DNA of 64,000 nt from an uncultured Alphaproteobacteria bacterium. Lineage in GTDB: Bacteria > Pseudomonadota > Alphaproteobacteria > Rs-D84. Location: NCBI GenBank assembly GCA_934276735.1, contig CAKQTG010000002.1:366938-430937 (forward strand), written 5' to 3'. Both the position numbers and the translations under genes were made by a program. Shown here piece after piece: positions 33,645-42,315 of this stretch (position 1 is the stretch's first letter; the number at the start of each line of letters is the position of its first letter). The notes under the pieces were generated by a model. The model did not search any database, was not told where the DNA came from, and worked only from the letters and a program-made list of their open reading frames with translations.

Positions 33645-35318
33645 CTATTCTGACAGGGTTGGAATTACAACATCTTCGTTGTAATACCCCAAGAACCGCG
33701 TTCCAGTCACACAGTATATCTTTTGCAATGAATCTTTATATTCGCGCACCGCTGCCGTCCAACGGTTTTCGATGTCGTCTTGGGCACCCTGGTATCCCGA
33801 AAACGCACCCAACGCACCACCGGCACCGGCACCAATCAGCGTGCTTTTTAAACGTGCCTTGTTCCCCAGGTCAATGATGCCGCCGTCGCTGGCGTCCAAC
33901 ATGACTGGATAAAAGTCATCAATGGAATATTGAACCTTTTTGCCATCTTTGTCGGTTTCTTCGGGTAAATCATATGCCTCGCCCCGGGCGGTGCGGCCAT
34001 AAATCTTGGCGGTTTTATGCGCACTCTTCCACTTGCGCCAATCCGATTTTTTCATACCAAATGTTTTGTCGTGCACATCCGGTATCATCGCTGCAATCTG
34101 ACGCCCCGGAATACCCGCACTGGCAATTTTTGCATAAATAACCGAACTCGACGAAGAGTTTTTTGACACCGTCTTTGTCGTAGGATCGTAATAAAACTGC
34201 GCATCAGGGTTTGATGTTACTTTTAAAAACTTCTGTTGCGCTGCCTCTTCCAGTTCTATATCTGGGTATTCTGCCAACCGGATAGAAATCAATTCTTGGG
34301 TCACGCAATTTTTATCATTTGTATCACATACAATCGTCGTGTCTTTGTCATCGGAAACATCATAATACGCATTCTTATTGGTCAAGGGTTCACTGCTGAC
34401 AATCATACCCCACAGACACGAATTTGAAACGCCGTTTATTTTACAGTCTTCTATGCGCAACACAGAATCACCCGACGCCATAATATTGCCAACCATACCG
34501 CCGGCGGCCGCATTGACACCCGCGGATAATACGGTATCACCGGCAACCTTGCCACCGTATGTGTTTGCCGTCATCAATGCCGCACCCGTCAGACCACCGA
34601 CAACTGTGCTCTGGGTTTTATGCTTGCCGGTGCCAAACAGGCCTTCTTGGCCTATCTCGTTCTTGCCGGCGATGTTTCCGGCAACCGCCGCAACAATTGT
34701 CCCGGCCGCAATTTTCAGGCCGGCGTTCTGCTTTTGTTCGTCGTTCATGACGCGCACAACGTCTTCCTTGGTCGGTGCCGCATCGGCAGGAAATACAACG
34801 TTTCCAGCATCGACGGTATATGAATCTTCTGGGAATTCAGAAATATTGCATTTGAACGAGTCGCCTGCGGCCAGATTCGCCCGTGCGAACACGGCGTCTG
34901 TGCCGTTTACACCCATATTTGCCCCACGCAGTTCAACGACCGCGACACATGTCTGGGCACCGCCCGTACCAAGCCCAACCGTCGGCGTATCCCATGCAAA
35001 TTCACCATTTGGGTAAATCATTGAACATGATTCCAATTGTGCAACATTTGTGCGGCTGTCGGTTTCGCCGCGCACCAATTTCTGGGCCAAATCAGCATTT
35101 GCGACACGCACCGGCAGATTTGTTTCCGCATCGGCCGACGCCGTTGTTGCAACCGGCGTCTGGGCCGCCATGGCCGCCTGTTCACGTTGGGCATTTACCT
35201 GTTGATAGCCGGATGCATAACTGCGCGATGCGTTACCAACACGGACACCAGCGTTGGCGGCACCGCCGCCAGATAATAGAGCATAGATAATAGATAACAG
35301 ATAATAATGTGACTTCAT
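33645..35318 (-). CDS. Large exported protein with glycine-zipper stretches
   Basis: 557 residues. Signal peptide MKSHYYLLSIIYALLSGGGA, then AANAG. The mature part has small-residue-rich segments near residues 205-290 (IAAGTIVAAVAGNIAGKN, VVGGLTGAALM) and again near 505 (LIGAGAGGALGAFSGYQGA), typical of glycine-zipper membrane-inserting segments. Several cysteines (CSMIYP, CKINGVSNSC, CDTNDKNC) suggest disulphides. The start overlaps the four-helix-bundle gene by ATGA. Role unknown; possibly envelope-associated. Confidence 0.65.
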   Translation of the reverse strand: MKSHYYLLSIIYALLSGGGAANAGVRVGNASRSYASGYQQVNAQREQAAMAAQTPVATTASADAETNLPVRVANADLAQKLVRGETDSRTNVAQLESCSMIYPNGEFAWDTPTVGLGTGGAQTCVAVVELRGANMGVNGTDAVFARANLAAGDSFKCNISEFPEDSYTVDAGNVVFPADAAPTKEDVVRVMNDEQKQNAGLKIAAGTIVAAVAGNIAGKNEIGQEGLFGTGKHKTQSTVVGGLTGAALMTANTYGGKVAGDTVLSAGVNAAAGGMVGNIMASGDSVLRIEDCKINGVSNSCLWGMIVSSEPLTNKNAYYDVSDDKDTTIVCDTNDKNCVTQELISIRLAEYPDIELEEAAQQKFLKVTSNPDAQFYYDPTTKTVSKNSSSSSVIYAKIASAGIPGRQIAAMIPDVHDKTFGMKKSDWRKWKSAHKTAKIYGRTARGEAYDLPEETDKDGKKVQYSIDDFYPVMLDASDGGIIDLGNKARLKSTLIGAGAGGALGAFSGYQGAQDDIENRWTAAVREYKDSLQKIYCVTGTRFLGYYNEDVVIPTLSE

Positions 35319-35680
35319 TTCGTATTTGCCCGCTTTTTAGTCTTTATTGTTGCCGTCAATAGTTTCATTATCTCTTCACAGTCTGTGTTTATACTGTCAT
35401 ACCATTCCCCAGGAATCAGGCCAACGTTTTTTAATAAATCCAACCAATACAGCGTCTCGGAACATTCTTTGTATGCGATATACACTTTTGCCAAAAAATC
35501 ATCTGTTGATATTGCACACTTGGCCTCTGCCAGATTAGCACCTATACTGGTCCCAGATTTCAACAATTGGCGCGATAAAATTATTTCGTTTCTCTCTCCC
35601 GTTAAATATTTACATAATTTATAGATACGGACGGCGAAATCTCTGCTTTTTTGTATTGTGATACTGCCGTCTGCCACCAT
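35315..35680 (-). CDS. Four-helix-bundle protein (23S rRNA intervening-sequence family)
   Basis: 121 residues with the family signature: SRDFAVRIYKLCKYL, LSRQLLKSGTSIGANLAEA, and the C-terminal FLAKVYIAYKECSETLYWLDLL. This family was first found inside inserted sequences of 23S rRNA but is also common elsewhere; its function is not known. Here it overlaps the following exported-protein gene by ATGA. No clear ribosome site precedes its start, which follows a TATCTATGCTCTAT simple-word tract. Confidence 0.85.
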   Translation of the reverse strand: MVADGSITIQKSRDFAVRIYKLCKYLTGERNEIILSRQLLKSGTSIGANLAEAKCAISTDDFLAKVYIAYKECSETLYWLDLLKNVGLIPGEWYDSINTDCEEIMKLLTATIKTKKRANTK

Positions 35681-35710
35681 ATCTATGCTCTATTATCTAT
35701 GCTCTGTGCT

Positions 35711-36844
35711 CTAGAATTGCAGTCTTGCCCGGACGCCCAAATCCACCATGCTCAGGCGGCCACTTTCATACCAGTTGGTATAATGGAACACACTGTCGTA
35801 TGGGGCCTGGTATTCACCACCGGCACCGTCCCCCAGCCATTCGGTTTGGGATACAACAATACTGCCCGATGTTTCTACCTTGCCCAGATTGGCATAACGA
35901 ACAAAGAAATCCAATTTAATACCGCCGTCCATTTCTGTGGTCAGACCACCTTCCAGCATAAATGCGAACTGTTCCGATGTGCCACCGTTGTGATACGCAT
36001 AAATATCAGAAATCCCCGTCAAGTCACCCGCACCCGCCGCCGACGGTTCCATTTCAGAATAAAATGTTTTATCATAAACAACATAGTCGGCAATTGTGTT
36101 CAGCGAAATACCAACGCCCGCACCAATATATGGACGCAACGCCCCACCAGCCAGGTAACCAGTATACGAATCAATGTTATAATATACGTTCAACATCGTT
36201 GTATTTGATGTAATTGCACCACCGCTGACCTGGGCATCGACATAATTACCTGTGCCATCAGCAGTCTGAACCATTTTGGCATACCCAAGACCCGAATAAC
36301 GTAAATAAGAAAAATCAACACGCACATCATTATTGATTGCTGCGCCAACAGATAACTGTAACGGAATCACAGAATCAGAATCAAAATCCGCCCGTTTGAA
36401 CGCGCCCGGGACAACAAATGCGTTTTCTTCGTTTGTATAATCAGCGTCCATTCCGCCATCAATGCTGGCCGAATATCCGGCCGACACGCCGATATACAAC
36501 CCACTGTCCGCCAAACGGTCATAGTCAGACGCCTGGTAATACTGGCGACCGGCGTTTGTCGCACTGGACCCCACGCGTGGCAATTGGCCCGTAATACGCG
36601 TTGGCTGGGCCGCGTTATTTCGGACAACGGCCTGTTGTTGCACAACATTTTGATTTGTATTTACGACACGACTGTTTGCCGACGGCAGATACATAACCTG
36701 GCCCTGGGCATTGGTTGCCTGGTATGATGGCACAGTCCCATTGGTCGGATACGCCGCCTGGTACACAGGATACGCCGCGTCCGCGCAAATTGGTAATGCC
36801 GCCAGCACGCCCGTTAAAACGGCAAAAACATTAAATTTTTTCAT
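35711..36844 (-). CDS. Outer-membrane beta-barrel protein with Gln/Asn/Tyr-rich linker
   Basis: 377 residues. Signal peptide MKKFNVFAVLTGVLAALPIC with ADA cleavage, then about 90 residues rich in Tyr, Gln, Asn and Val (YPVYQAAYPTNG, NQNVVQQQAVVRN), then an opacity-type barrel (SGLYIGVSAGYSASIDGG) ending in DLGVRARLQF with the terminal Phe recognised by the BAM machine. Start 36844 fits the signal peptide. Possibly a surface adhesin or small porin. Confidence 0.75.
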   Translation of the reverse strand: MKKFNVFAVLTGVLAALPICADAAYPVYQAAYPTNGTVPSYQATNAQGQVMYLPSANSRVVNTNQNVVQQQAVVRNNAAQPTRITGQLPRVGSSATNAGRQYYQASDYDRLADSGLYIGVSAGYSASIDGGMDADYTNEENAFVVPGAFKRADFDSDSVIPLQLSVGAAINNDVRVDFSYLRYSGLGYAKMVQTADGTGNYVDAQVSGGAITSNTTMLNVYYNIDSYTGYLAGGALRPYIGAGVGISLNTIADYVVYDKTFYSEMEPSAAGAGDLTGISDIYAYHNGGTSEQFAFMLEGGLTTEMDGGIKLDFFVRYANLGKVETSGSIVVSQTEWLGDGAGGEYQAPYDSVFHYTNWYESGRLSMVDLGVRARLQF

Positions 36845-36910
36845 ATAATCGCCCATTTCTTTTTAGCATATTATATCATAAAAATCGTCCCCATAAAAGC
36901 ATTTAGTATA

Positions 36911-36939
36911 AAACAAAATCCCGCACCAGGCGGGATTTA
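36911..36939 (-). terminator. Intrinsic terminator
   Basis: AATCCCG-CCTGGTG-CGGGATT on the minus strand followed by TTGTTTT, after the outer-membrane barrel gene 36977-38068. Confidence 0.75.
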
Positions 36940-36976
36940 GTCCAATATATTTTGTTGTTTTTATTATCCAAGACCC

Positions 36977-38068
36977 TTAGAACGTAAAGTTCAAACGAAC
37001 ACCCATTTCTGCCTTGACATCGGTCCCATTCTGAGATTTACGATGCGAGTCGTCAAATGTATATTCGCCATAGACCGTTACCTGGGTATTATCGGTCAAC
37101 TGGTTCGCAACCGAAACACCGATAACGTATTCGTCCCAACCATCCTGCATATCCGCCAACTGGTGTTCCAGGGCCGTTTTCAGGTCCTGCAACTGGGCCG
37201 GAATATCGCTGGTGATTTTTTCAACACCCTTGTCCGAATGACGGTTGAATTTGAACCAGGTGCCGGTGCTCCACCGATCTGAAAACTGATAGAACCCGTT
37301 GACGCCCGCGCTGAAATCAGTATACCCCTTGATTTTCGCAGAAATCTGGTTTGGCGCACCAAACAGTGCCAGTTGCGTCGCGGTTGACACAATTCCAGAA
37401 CTTGTGACCGTGATAGGTTTCGTATCACCGACAACACGTATCATATTGTTGTCATCGGCAAATGTGCGCAGAACTTCGGCATAGACCTGTAATGTCAATT
37501 TATCCCAAACGTGACCAAACTTGGTCCCAGCATGGAAACCCCACATACCGTCGGAATAGTTATCATAGTCAAATACGCCATACACACTGCTAGGTTCACG
37601 CAAGTTACCCTTGACATTGTATGTGCCACGCATTTCACCGACGCCACCCAAATGGATGTCGCCATACACGTCCCACACAAACCCGTTATACAGGTTCAAA
37701 ATGCGGTATGTTGTGCCCAGTCGTCCGCCCGACAAACCGGTGCGGCCAATATCGTTGTCGTGGGTATATTGCAACATAAAATGCGCCGCCCAACGATCGG
37801 TAATGCCGTATCCCATTTCTTCTTGGACACGAACAATCGGAAATTCAAATCCACCGTCGTGATTTTTCTCGCGGTGTGCCCATGAATTATCGGCAACCTT
37901 TAACATAATACCGTTGGACAATTTGGAATAGAACATATTCTGTTCTGGCAAATACAACGGATTTTCCATATTGTGGACCGTTGAATACAACTGGCCCGGA
38001 ACGTTCGCAGCCATCGCAGGCATAGTCAATACAGACGCCGCAACTGCAAACTTTACAGATTTTTTCAT
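36977..38068 (-). CDS. Outer-membrane beta-barrel protein
   Basis: 363 residues. Signal peptide MKKSVKFAVAASVLTMPAMA, then strands alternating throughout (WAAHFMLQYTHDNDIGRTG, GVRLNFTF at the end). The terminal F and wide strand spacing suggest a channel or transport barrel of the meta-pathway or TolC-independent type. No Q/N-rich linker, unlike the other two barrels. ATG has AAGGAGTTATTTG upstream. Function unknown. Confidence 0.75.
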   Translation of the reverse strand: MKKSVKFAVAASVLTMPAMAANVPGQLYSTVHNMENPLYLPEQNMFYSKLSNGIMLKVADNSWAHREKNHDGGFEFPIVRVQEEMGYGITDRWAAHFMLQYTHDNDIGRTGLSGGRLGTTYRILNLYNGFVWDVYGDIHLGGVGEMRGTYNVKGNLREPSSVYGVFDYDNYSDGMWGFHAGTKFGHVWDKLTLQVYAEVLRTFADDNNMIRVVGDTKPITVTSSGIVSTATQLALFGAPNQISAKIKGYTDFSAGVNGFYQFSDRWSTGTWFKFNRHSDKGVEKITSDIPAQLQDLKTALEHQLADMQDGWDEYVIGVSVANQLTDNTQVTVYGEYTFDDSHRKSQNGTDVKAEMGVRLNFTF

Positions 38069-38105
38069 CAAATAACTCCTTCGTTGTGATGAAATGCCAC
38101 AGCCC

Positions 38106-38156
38106 CCATTATTGGCAAGACTGGGGTTCATATCCACACCGCCCATTATTGGCAAC
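38106..38156. repeat. Two direct copies of CCCATTATTGGCAA
   Basis: Exact 14-base copies at 38106-38119 and 38143-38156, 37 bases apart, in the leader of the barrel gene. They could be binding sites of a regulator, or a small duplication. Confidence 0.6.
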
Positions 38157-38238
38157 AGTGCGCTTTTTATGATACGAACGTTCACCAGGATATACCCATT
38201 TTGGGAATAATGTCAAAGAAATCTTTTTCTTGCAAAAT

Positions 38239-39483
38239 TTATTTATGCTGGTATGCCAAAACGTATGGAACAATTTTTTCCCACGATTCTGGGGAAATCC
38301 ACGAACGCGGAATCACAATGCTGTTATGCTGGCCGGCCGACATTTTAGGCTGGCTATCACCATTTTTTGCATTTATGATTTGTGGCAACGAAATTGTCAC
38401 GCCACTGATTTGCCCCGGCACAACAAATGTAATTTCTGTCCCAGCGCGAATTTCATTTCGTAATTCTAACGTGATTTTTTCTGAATCAGTTGCCGTCACC
38501 ACCCCTGCGACGTGCCAGTCGGACGTTGACCGCGTTGTTTCGTAATCGTGCGCGTCCGCCCCCAGGTTCCCATCAAAGAACGCCGTTGTGTATCCGCGTG
38601 ATTCCAATTTATTTAATTCCGCCATAAATGGTGCGGGGTCAAAATTATCGGGGTCCGCCGCATACGCGTCCATCGCACACCGATACGCATTTGTTACCAT
38701 ACCGACATAGTATTCACTGCGATTGCGCCCCTCTATCTTTAACGAATCAGGATGCGCGGCAATAATCTCGGCCAGGCGCGGCATCAAACACAAATCGCGC
38801 GAATTCATAATATACGCGCCACGTTCATCTTCGGTTATCGGCATTTCAATCCCAGATTCTGTTTCGCGCAAAATAACATCGTATTTCCATCGGCACAGTT
38901 GTGCGCACGCCCCACGATTGGCCGGGCGACCGGTGATAAAGTTAGACAACAGGCAACGGCCAGAATAACTCATACACATTGCGCCGTGAACAAAAATTTC
39001 CAGCCCAACATCTGGGCAGGCGGCACGGATTGCACAGAATTCTGCGAACGGAACCTCGCGCGCCAGGACGCACAGACTGGCACCGGCATTCTGCCAGAAT
39101 TTGACCGACGCCGCAGAACAAATATTCGCCTGGGTTGACACGTGTATCGGCATATCAGGGTGATGGTCGCGCACCCACATCATAACACCTGGGTCAGCAA
39201 CAATCAGTGCATCGGGGGCCAGATAGTTGATTATTTCACTGACGCGTTTCATATTTGCATACTCGCGTTCGTGCGCAAACAGGTTAAACGCCAAATAAAC
39301 CTTTTTCCCGGCCGCGTGCGCCAGTTCTATACCCTGGCGGACTTCATCAGTGGTGATTTTTGCACGCGCGCGCATTGAAAAGCCCGGTAGTCCCGCGTAA
39401 ATCGCATCTGCCCCGTATAAAATAGCGGTTTTAAATGCATCCAACGTGCCCGCCGGTGCCAATAATTCTGGTAATTTAATCAT
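38239..39483 (-). CDS. trhP: Peptidase U32 family, TrhP-like tRNA hydroxylation protein
   Basis: 414 residues. LPELLAPAGTLDAFKTAILYGADAIYAG and the signature EIFVHGAMCMSYSGRCLLSN with GRPANRGACAQLCRW (cysteines for an iron-sulphur cluster) are those of TrhP (YegQ), which makes 5-hydroxyuridine at the wobble position of tRNA from prephenate. The tRNA-Thr(TGT) gene, a U34 tRNA substrate type, lies next to it. Other U32 paralogues exist, so the symbol is likely but not certain. Confidence 0.8.
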   Translation of the reverse strand: MIKLPELLAPAGTLDAFKTAILYGADAIYAGLPGFSMRARAKITTDEVRQGIELAHAAGKKVYLAFNLFAHEREYANMKRVSEIINYLAPDALIVADPGVMMWVRDHHPDMPIHVSTQANICSAASVKFWQNAGASLCVLAREVPFAEFCAIRAACPDVGLEIFVHGAMCMSYSGRCLLSNFITGRPANRGACAQLCRWKYDVILRETESGIEMPITEDERGAYIMNSRDLCLMPRLAEIIAAHPDSLKIEGRNRSEYYVGMVTNAYRCAMDAYAADPDNFDPAPFMAELNKLESRGYTTAFFDGNLGADAHDYETTRSTSDWHVAGVVTATDSEKITLELRNEIRAGTEITFVVPGQISGVTISLPQIINAKNGDSQPKMSAGQHNSIVIPRSWISPESWEKIVPYVLAYQHK

Positions 39484-39589
39484 AATTTTGCCTTTGGCAT
39501 ATATTTTTTACGGTTATTGCATAAAATCAAGCAATTTATGATTTTTAGACTTGAAATTATTTTCCGAACCATGTATAGTAAAGCCCGTT

Positions 39590-39665
39590 GCCAGTTTAGC
39601 TCAGCTGGTAGAGCATCTGATTTGTAATCAGAGGGTCGTTGGTTCAAGTCCGACAACTGGCACCA
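39590..39665 (+). tRNA. tRNA-Thr (anticodon TGT)
   Basis: 76 bases with encoded CCA. Acceptor GCCAGTT / AACTGGC, D loop AGCTGGTA, anticodon loop TTTGTAA, T loop TTCAAGT. A Rho-independent terminator follows six bases after. Confidence 0.96.
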
Positions 39666-39670
39666 GAATT

Positions 39671-39696
39671 ACCGCGGTCACCCGCGGTTTTTTATT
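39671..39696 (+). terminator. Terminator after tRNA-Thr
   Basis: ACCGCGG-TCACC-CGCGGT stem with a TTTTTTATTT tail. Confidence 0.85.
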
Positions 39697-39705
39697 TGAT
39701 TATAC

Positions 39706-39728
39706 AAAAACGTCCCCGGGCGGGGACG
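39706..39728 (-). terminator. Terminator of the minus-strand membrane-protein gene
   Basis: CGTCCCC-GCCC-GGGGACG with a T run on the minus strand, 30 bases after the 39758 stop. Confidence 0.78.
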
Positions 39729-39757
39729 AAATGAAAGGTTCGGAACACATATAAATC

Positions 39758-40297
39758 TTACTTTTTTCGGGTGCGCGGGCGGGCGCGACGTGACCGTTCA
39801 GATGTGGTGGCGCGACTGCGTGGCGCGGGCGTGACATCATGCGCGTCATCTGTGTCATCTGCGGCGTATTCGTCGTCATCGTCCATATATTCAGACGCCG
39901 TTACATCATCCATAAAACGACGCACATTGGCATTTCGGGCCGCGTATTTCTTTATACCGACAACCAACGCGGCGGCAATCATTTTTTCCAGGTCTTGCTG
40001 GGAAATATTGCGGGTAATGCGGTCACGGACGTTTGACGCAATGCGCATCGCCGCGCCACGTGCACGATAGAACACCGAATGCCGACGCCGACGTGCGATA
40101 ACAATTTCATGCACCCACATGGCGATTACAAATACTAACATCGGCACCGCGGCGCATACGACAAAATATTTAAATACGACATCGCTGCAAAATCCCAATC
40201 CGAACATCGGCGCACATGCGCGCGACGCATGCAGCAATATCGTTGCCACGATTTCATAGATAAAAAATATCGTCAGACATATTTTTATTCTCAGCAT
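39758..40297 (-). CDS. Membrane protein with charged tail, unknown function
   Basis: 179 residues. Two N-terminal membrane helices (ICLTIFFIYEIVATILL and FKYFVVCAAVPMLVFVIAMW), then a basic cytoplasmic region with RRRRHS and a helical part (ISQQDLEKMIAAALVVGIKK), an Asp-rich stretch (EYMDDDDEYAADDTDD) and a final Arg-rich tail (RSRRARPRTRKK). No recognised family. It has its own terminator. Confidence 0.65.
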   Translation of the reverse strand: MLRIKICLTIFFIYEIVATILLHASRACAPMFGLGFCSDVVFKYFVVCAAVPMLVFVIAMWVHEIVIARRRRHSVFYRARGAAMRIASNVRDRITRNISQQDLEKMIAAALVVGIKKYAARNANVRRFMDDVTASEYMDDDDEYAADDTDDAHDVTPAPRSRATTSERSRRARPRTRKK

Positions 40298-40370
40298 TTT
40301 TGGTCCTTTGTTTCATACGCCTGTATTTTCGCATAATTGCGCAAATATGTCATCGGGAACGAATTCACAA

Positions 40371-40402
40371 TAAAAAACGCCGCCCTAAAAAAGGGCGACG
40401 CC
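40371..40402 (-). terminator. Terminator of cvpA transcript
   Basis: CGTCGCCC-TTTTTT-AGGGCGGCG followed by TTTTTTATT on the minus strand, 26 bases after the stop. Confidence 0.8.
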
Positions 40403-40428
40403 GATAACAAACATGCTGGCAATAAATG

Positions 40429-41214
40429 TTATTCCGCGACCGCGGCCCCTTCGGCGCGGGCGGCAGATTCAATCTGTAACAACTGGTTTTCCAATGCTGT
40501 GCGTTCTGATGATTTATAGCCTGTTTCCGGTGCAGGCGCAGGTGCGGCGGCGGTCTTTTTGTCCGTGGACGCGTTGCCCTTTGCCAGTTTTACATCCGCC
40601 GGGGCGGCTGCCGTGGTTCCAGCCGGCGTATCAGACGACACTGCTGGATTTATCAGGTTGTTGTATATTTCCATCGCCTCTTGCGTGCCGGCAACGTCAC
40701 GGGCCAGTAATTTGTTTTCCGCCCCCGGAACGAACCATTTATCCAATTTAACCGCAGTCAATTGCATTACCGGACGTGTGCGTGCATTGGCAATCCAATC
40801 AGGCATCTGGGGCGCGTCAGAAAAATACCACAATGCCCCCCAATAAACAACGCCCATTACAAAGATACCACGGATAATACCAAAGATAACCCCCAGTGTA
40901 TGATCTGTGACCTTCATCATGCTGGCCTGGACCCGGTCGCGCAGTTTCTGGTTAAAGAACCCGACAATCAACAATATCGCAAAGAACACGATAAAGTATG
41001 ACGCAACCAATGTCCCGACGGTTGAATCCGGCAAATCAAACCAATGCTGTAACAACCCGTCCAGCAATGGCGACACAAAACGTGCCGTCACCGCCGCCAC
41101 AACCCACGACAGAGTCGCAATTGTTTCATACACACCACCGCGAATCGTTGCCCATATCGTAGATGCCAACACAACGCCAATGTATATGTAATCTAAAACA
41201 GTCAAATCAAACAT
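40429..41214 (-). CDS. cvpA: CvpA family inner-membrane protein
   Basis: 261 residues. Four membrane helices in the first 160 residues (DYIYIGVVLASTIWATIRG, YFIVFFAILLIVGFF, GVIFGIIRGIFVMGVVYWGA) match CvpA, known from colicin V production and envelope homeostasis. An unusual Ala/Pro-rich cytoplasmic tail of about 100 residues ends with helix ERTALENQLLQIESAARAEG. AAGGATAATCT precedes the start; 30 bases after the thioredoxin-like gene. Confidence 0.85.
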   Translation of the reverse strand: MFDLTVLDYIYIGVVLASTIWATIRGGVYETIATLSWVVAAVTARFVSPLLDGLLQHWFDLPDSTVGTLVASYFIVFFAILLIVGFFNQKLRDRVQASMMKVTDHTLGVIFGIIRGIFVMGVVYWGALWYFSDAPQMPDWIANARTRPVMQLTAVKLDKWFVPGAENKLLARDVAGTQEAMEIYNNLINPAVSSDTPAGTTAAAPADVKLAKGNASTDKKTAAAPAPAPETGYKSSERTALENQLLQIESAARAEGAAVAE

Positions 41215-41244
41215 AGATTATCCTTTAAGGATTTTCCGTTACCA

Positions 41245-41814
41245 TTATTTCTTTTTGCGAACCAGAACAAATCCCAATGCCGCGACCAAAACAATCAGCA
41301 AACCATAGAAATAGATGCTGGAATTATTTTTTTTTTCAACTGTCGTATCGGCAGCAACCGTGTTTGGATTGTATTCAGAAACCGCCGACGCGCGATCTGG
41401 GTGTGCAGACTTAAACGCCTCTGCATCAGATTCCATGGCCTTGCGATTTTCCGCCGCAGTTGCCTTGGCATCATTGGACATGTCTGCTTCGACCGCGTCA
41501 CGCAATTCCTGTTGCATAAAGTCCGCATATCCCTGGAAGCATTTATCGCCGACCACAATCACCGGCACACCACCAGATTCATATTCGCACTTTTTCAATG
41601 TTTCCTGGAACAGTGGCAACGATTCCTGAACCATAACATTGACTTCACTAACCTTTAAATCAGGATATTCATAGACCAAATTATTGCTGATGAATTCACG
41701 TGCGTGATGGCAATGCGGGCATGTCGGCGAATAATAAACCGTGATATCCGCAGCAGACGCCGCGCCAAAAATCGCCATGCCAAACACAGCAGACAAAATT
41801 GATAATTTTTTCAT
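41245..41814 (-). CDS. Exported, C-terminally anchored thioredoxin-fold protein
   Basis: 189 residues. Signal peptide MKKLSILSAVFGMAIFGAAS, then a thioredoxin/glutaredoxin fold with redox motif CPHC in YYSPTCPHCHHAR, and the cis-Pro loop GGVPVIVVGDKCF. A charged linker is followed by a C-terminal membrane helix (SSIYFYGLLIVLVAALGFVLV) and KKK, so the domain faces the periplasm from the inner membrane. Good AAAGGAG site upstream. Likely a disulphide exchange protein; its partner could be the Cys-rich surface proteins. Confidence 0.8.
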   Translation of the reverse strand: MKKLSILSAVFGMAIFGAASAADITVYYSPTCPHCHHAREFISNNLVYEYPDLKVSEVNVMVQESLPLFQETLKKCEYESGGVPVIVVGDKCFQGYADFMQQELRDAVEADMSNDAKATAAENRKAMESDAEAFKSAHPDRASAVSEYNPNTVAADTTVEKKNNSSIYFYGLLIVLVAALGFVLVRKKK

Positions 41815-41902
41815 TTTTTCTCCTTTAATTCCTGAATTTGATTATAGGAATCTGGGCGCACCGGTGCAAGCCATTTTTACGCAATTATGCACATTTTTTG
41901 CA

Positions 41903-42208
41903 TCAGCGACCGACGCGCTGCATTAAACGGACATCATCAAATTCAGAATATCGTTCAAACATCGCGCGGGCAAATGGGCACAGCGGGATAATCTTGCGTT
42001 GTTGGTGACGTGCCAAGTCGCACACGTGTCGCACTAAATTCAGACCGATTTCTGCATTTCTAAAATCTGGACTGACCGCCGTGTGGTCAATCACCAACCT
42101 GTTCAGCCCCACCCGCACAAACGTTATTTCGCCTATGTGGTGACCGTTATATTCCGCGTTAAACCCCAGTCCGTTTGTGTATAAAGTATATGTTATTTTT
42201 TCAGACAT
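41903..42208 (-). CDS. GNAT-family N-acetyltransferase, small YjdJ-type
   Basis: 101 residues. GEITFVRVGLNRLVIDHTAVSPDFRNAEIGLNLVRHVCDLAR is the acetyl-CoA pocket, and KIIPLCPFARAMFERYSEF is the C-terminal signature of single-domain GNAT proteins (NATD1-like). ATG 42208 is used; GGGGGG lies about 6 to 10 bases upstream. Substrate unknown. Confidence 0.85.
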   Translation of the reverse strand: MSEKITYTLYTNGLGFNAEYNGHHIGEITFVRVGLNRLVIDHTAVSPDFRNAEIGLNLVRHVCDLARHQQRKIIPLCPFARAMFERYSEFDDVRLMQRVGR

Positions 42209-42274
42209 TTTATTGCGCCCCCCCTGGTTAAAATTATATCCGTAGGGCGCGTAAAATAAATATGATTGAATCCA

Positions 42275-42300
42275 TAAAAAAAACGGGGGCAATGCCCCCG
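42275..42300 (-). terminator. Terminator of ldh
   Basis: CGGGGGC-ATT-GCCCCCG on the minus strand with a T run, 16 bases after the ldh stop. Confidence 0.85.
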
Positions 42301-42315
42301 AATTGTTTCCGCGGA

